From: WYZ-LMO6 sp964509845
GTDB taxonomy: Archaea; Hadarchaeota; Hadarchaeia; Hadarchaeales; WYZ-LMO6
DNA length: 22,576 nt
Reading direction: 5' to 3'
NCBI GenBank assembly: GCA_964509845.1
Contig: CAZDZG010000018.1
Span: 1 to 22,576, forward strand
Part shown: positions 20,717 to 22,576 of the stretch, one piece after another
How positions within the stretch are numbered: the stretch's first letter is position 1
Layout: every line of letters begins with the position of its first letter
The notes under the pieces: generated by a model
What the model was told of the DNA's origin: nothing
Databases searched by the model: none
Seen by the model: the letters and a program-made list of their open reading frames with translations, nothing else
Program-made: the position numbers and the translations under genes

Positions 20717-22140
20717 GAGGTTTCTTCCCCCTCACCGCCTCGGGCCTCCTCCTGCTCCTCCTCTCCCTCTCGCTTTCCTTCCAGGCCCTCAGGATAAACC
20801 GCCTCCGCTCCTCTCTTTACGCCCAGGAGATCGGCCTGCGGGAACTCGTGCTGGTGGGGGTGAACGCCAAGAATGACCTCAGGGACCTGTGCAGGTACGC
20901 CACCTACCAGGCCCTCTGGAAGGTGGGCCTCCAGGCCTCCTCCTATCGGAGCGATGGAGAAAGGGTGGAGGCGGTGGAAAACCTGGCCAGGGATCTCTTC
21001 TCCTCCCGGCTTTCCCTCCTCCCCTCCCTCTACTCCGAGGCCGATCCGCGCCTCTCCCTCCTCCCCGGGAAGGAGATCGGGTTCCACCTCTTTCCTGCCG
21101 AGAACGGTTTCTGCCTTTTGAGGGTGGAGATGCCAGGAGCGGAACTCCTGGTGAGCTCCCACGACGGCTCCGCCAGGCTTCGCTTTCCCCTGGAGGAGCT
21201 GGAGGTCTTCATCGACTCCAGGTTCTTCCTCCTTCAGGAGAGAATGAACCTCTTCGTGAGCCGCCTGGCGAGGATAGAGGAAGAATGGAGGAACGCCCAG
21301 TACCTCTCCGCCTGGGGGCAGGCCCTCTCCCTGGGCAGGGTGGAGCTCTCCCCCTCCTTCGCGGAAGGGAGCCTCTTGGCGGCCTGGGCCTCCGAGGAGC
21401 TCAGGACCTTCGACTCCTTCGACTACTCCCATCCCCTGCGGGAGATCCTCTCCCCCCTTACCGAGGACCGGAGGGAGGTCCTCCGGCTGCTGGAGGGGAT
21501 GAAGGAGAAGGCCCGTGTCCTCCGTCGGGGGGAGGAGAACGGGGAAAAGGTGCTGGGGGCCCTGGAGGAAGACTTTGAAAGGCTCAGGGGACGGGTGGAG
21601 AGTTCCCGGGATCCCCTGGTGGGAAGCCTTTCCGCTTCCTTCCTGCCGAGGCTGCGCTCCAGCCTTTCAGGGGTTTCTTCCGAGAATGGCGAGGACGCAC
21701 TAGACTCCCTCCGCCTTCTCCTGCAAGGGGCCGCGGAGGAGTTCGGGAGGCTGGTGGGTCCCTCAGGACCCTACCCCGAAGTCCTTCCGCCCCCCGTGAG
21801 GGGGAAGCTTGGTCTCTCCGTCCTCAGGGAGCTGAAGGTGAGGGAGGTGAGGTTTCGAAGGGAGGACCCCTCGGGCCTTCTGGGCCTTTCTTCCGCCACC
21901 CCTCTTTTTCTTCCCTATCTGGGGGTGAGGGTCTGGTGGGCCCAGTGGAAAACCGAGCTTTTGCTGGAGCGGGAGCCCGTCGAGGAAATCTCCGACTTCT
22001 CCCATCCCACCCTCCTCCTCCCGGGCCTTTCCTCCCGTCTCCCCCTCTCCTACCGCTTCACGATTCCCAGGCTGAGGTTCGAGACCAGGGTGGTGGTCTT
22101 CAGCCCCTGGCCCTTCTCCGTCCTCGAAGCTCCCTTTTGA
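20704..22140 (+). CDS. Large membrane-anchored coiled-coil protein of the pilin-like cluster, hypothetical
   Basis: At 478 residues this is the largest product of the cluster. It starts at GTG 20704, inside the end of the previous gene. It has one hydrophobic helix (about 10-27, PLTASGLLLLLLSLSLSF) and a charged helix containing DLRDLCRYATYQALWKVG, which resembles the post-membrane segment of archaeal pilin-like proteins. A mixed alpha/beta region is followed by long helical segments with coiled-coil character (about 165-345: ERMNLFVSRLARIEEEWRN, EVLRLLEGMKEKARVLRRGEENGEK). A beta-rich, aromatic C-terminal part (about 380-478) ends FETRVVVFSPWPFSVLEAPF. It could be a tip or adaptor subunit. 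Its 3' end overlaps the convergent minus-strand gene by 41 nt. No named family is recognised. Confidence 0.7.
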   Translation: MVSLRGFFPLTASGLLLLLLSLSLSFQALRINRLRSSLYAQEIGLRELVLVGVNAKNDLRDLCRYATYQALWKVGLQASSYRSDGERVEAVENLARDLFSSRLSLLPSLYSEADPRLSLLPGKEIGFHLFPAENGFCLLRVEMPGAELLVSSHDGSARLRFPLEELEVFIDSRFFLLQERMNLFVSRLARIEEEWRNAQYLSAWGQALSLGRVELSPSFAEGSLLAAWASEELRTFDSFDYSHPLREILSPLTEDRREVLRLLEGMKEKARVLRRGEENGEKVLGALEEDFERLRGRVESSRDPLVGSLSASFLPRLRSSLSGVSSENGEDALDSLRLLLQGAAEEFGRLVGPSGPYPEVLPPPVRGKLGLSVLRELKVREVRFRREDPSGLLGLSSATPLFLPYLGVRVWWAQWKTELLLEREPVEEISDFSHPTLLLPGLSSRLPLSYRFTIPRLRFETRVVVFSPWPFSVLEAPF

Positions 22141-22417
22141 GGGAGTCCAGCTCCTGGAGGAGGAGCTTGAAGCGGGTGTCCAGCTCCCTGAGCAGGAGGC
22201 CCAGCTCCGGCTTGAGGAGGCGTAGGAGCTCCCCGGCCAGGTGGGAGGGCCTGGCCTCCAGTCCGCTCTCCTCGAACTCCGCCCTCAGGTGTTCCAGGAG
22301 GAGGCTCACCTCCTCCCCGAAGACCCCCGCCCCCGCCAGCACCTCGTAGATCTCCTCCCGGGAGAAGCCCATCCTGAGCATGGACCTTATAAGATCCGAG
22401 ATCCCCACCCCCTTCAT
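22100..22417 (-). CDS. Helical hypothetical protein, convergent with the pilin-like cluster
   Basis: This 105-residue, probably all-helical cytoplasmic protein has an N-terminal helical bundle-like part (ISDLIRSMLRMGFSREEIYEVLAGAGVFGEEVSLLLEHL) reminiscent of small UBA-like three-helix folds. A leucine-rich coiled coil follows (about 62-97: ELLRLLKPELGLLLRELDTRFKLLLQEL), then a very basic tail (RELRGRRRARG). There is no signal or membrane helix. The ATG at 22417 begins with KGVG. Upstream AT content is modest and no strong TATA box is seen. Its last 14 codons overlap the end of the large cluster gene on the opposite strand. Function unknown. Confidence 0.62.
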   Translation of the reverse strand: MKGVGISDLIRSMLRMGFSREEIYEVLAGAGVFGEEVSLLLEHLRAEFEESGLEARPSHLAGELLRLLKPELGLLLRELDTRFKLLLQELDSLKRELRGRRRARG

Positions 22418-22466
22418 CGGAGGTCTAAGAGGGGAGGGATCGGAAAAAGGGAAAACGGCTCGTAAG

Positions 22467-22475
22467 CATTTTATC
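22467..22475 (+). promoter_or_regulatory. TATA box for initiator tRNA
   Basis: CATTTTATC is centred about 27 nt before the first base of the tRNA, the right distance for a transcript starting at or next to the mature 5' end. Confidence 0.5.
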
Positions 22476-22498
22476 GGCTAAGGGCTATGATATTTGGA

Positions 22499-22576
22499 AG
22501 CGGGGTGGGGCAGCGTGGAGTGCCCGCCGGGCTCATAACCCGGAGGTCGGAGGTTCAAGTCCTCCCCCCGCTACCA
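22499..22576 (+). tRNA. Initiator tRNA-Met (CAU), CCA encoded
   Basis: All arms fold by eye. The acceptor stem is AGCGGGG/CCCCGCT (22499-22505 with 22566-22572), the D stem GGGC/GCCC, and the anticodon stem CCGGG/CCCGG with loop CTCATAA (anticodon CAT at 22534-22536). The variable loop has five bases and the T stem GGAGG/CCTCC carries TTCAAGT. The three consecutive G-C pairs at the anticodon stem base (GGG/CCC) identify an initiator, and the A1-U72 pair is the archaeal initiator type. The discriminator A and CCA end exactly at the window edge. There is no intron. Confidence 0.97.

Noticed and set aside
1..22576. CRISPR arrays, insertion sequences, integrase or att-type repeats
   Set aside because: No regularly spaced repeats, transposase or integrase motifs were seen. 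A tRNA at the edge is a possible integration site, but nothing mobile is visible on this side.

Overview
The window is a gene-dense stretch of an archaeal chromosome. The evidence is a set of archaeal information-processing genes (Nep1, RNase P component 4, ribosomal proteins S19e, L39e and L31e, aIF6, prefoldin alpha, FtsY), TATA boxes in place of bacterial -35/-10 elements, and an initiator tRNA with an A1-U72 pair. The order L39e-L31e-aIF6-pfdA-ftsY is the euryarchaeal type. High G+C, heavy use of AGG/AGA for arginine and purine-rich coding strands suggest a thermophile, but I cannot assign a lineage.

Layout. (1) 1-49: start of a minus-strand gene that leaves the window. (2) 107-4446, plus strand: a translation and protein-targeting block (nep1, rnp4, rps19e, PDCD5-like, rpl39e, rpl31e, eif6, then pfdA-ftsY behind its own TATA box). 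(3) 4468-8005, minus strand: a V4R-domain protein followed by gatC-gatA-gatB, the amidotransferase that makes Asn-tRNA(Asn) and/or Gln-tRNA(Gln). (4) 8084-10146, plus strand: an AmmeMemoRadiSam-type radical SAM enzyme, then a core-MetE-like protein with an altered zinc motif. (5) 10143-11492, minus strand: a phosphoglucosamine/phosphomannomutase. (6) 11532-17931, minus strand: a complete tryptophan operon in the order trpE-G-D-C-B-A-F, nearly every junction overlapping. In front of trpE are three TGTACA-like boxes at exact 10- and 20-bp steps, resembling the TRP boxes of the Methanothermobacter repressor TrpY. (7) 18021-18734, plus strand: sfsA, divergent from trpE. (8) 18761-22140, plus strand: six consecutive small to mid-sized proteins, each with one N-terminal hydrophobic helix and a mostly beta or coiled ectodomain, the first with a class III (prepilin-like) signal sequence. 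I read this as an undescribed minor-pilin-like or pseudopilin-like surface assembly. (9) 22100-22417, minus strand: a helical hypothetical protein overlapping the end of the last cluster gene. (10) 22499-22576: initiator tRNA-Met with encoded CCA, ending at the window edge.

Promoter logic is unusually readable. TATA-like elements centred 25-28 nt before the start codon mark the first gene of almost every transcription unit, which implies leaderless mRNAs. Internal operon genes instead use Shine-Dalgarno sequences or ATGA/TGATG-type overlaps. Several TATA boxes run straight into a G-tract, and two contain the TAA stop codon of the preceding gene.

The best candidates for new biology are the membrane-anchored cluster at 18.7-22.4 kb, the TRP-box operator shared with sfsA, and the radical SAM/MetE-like pair with a dyad at its predicted transcription start.
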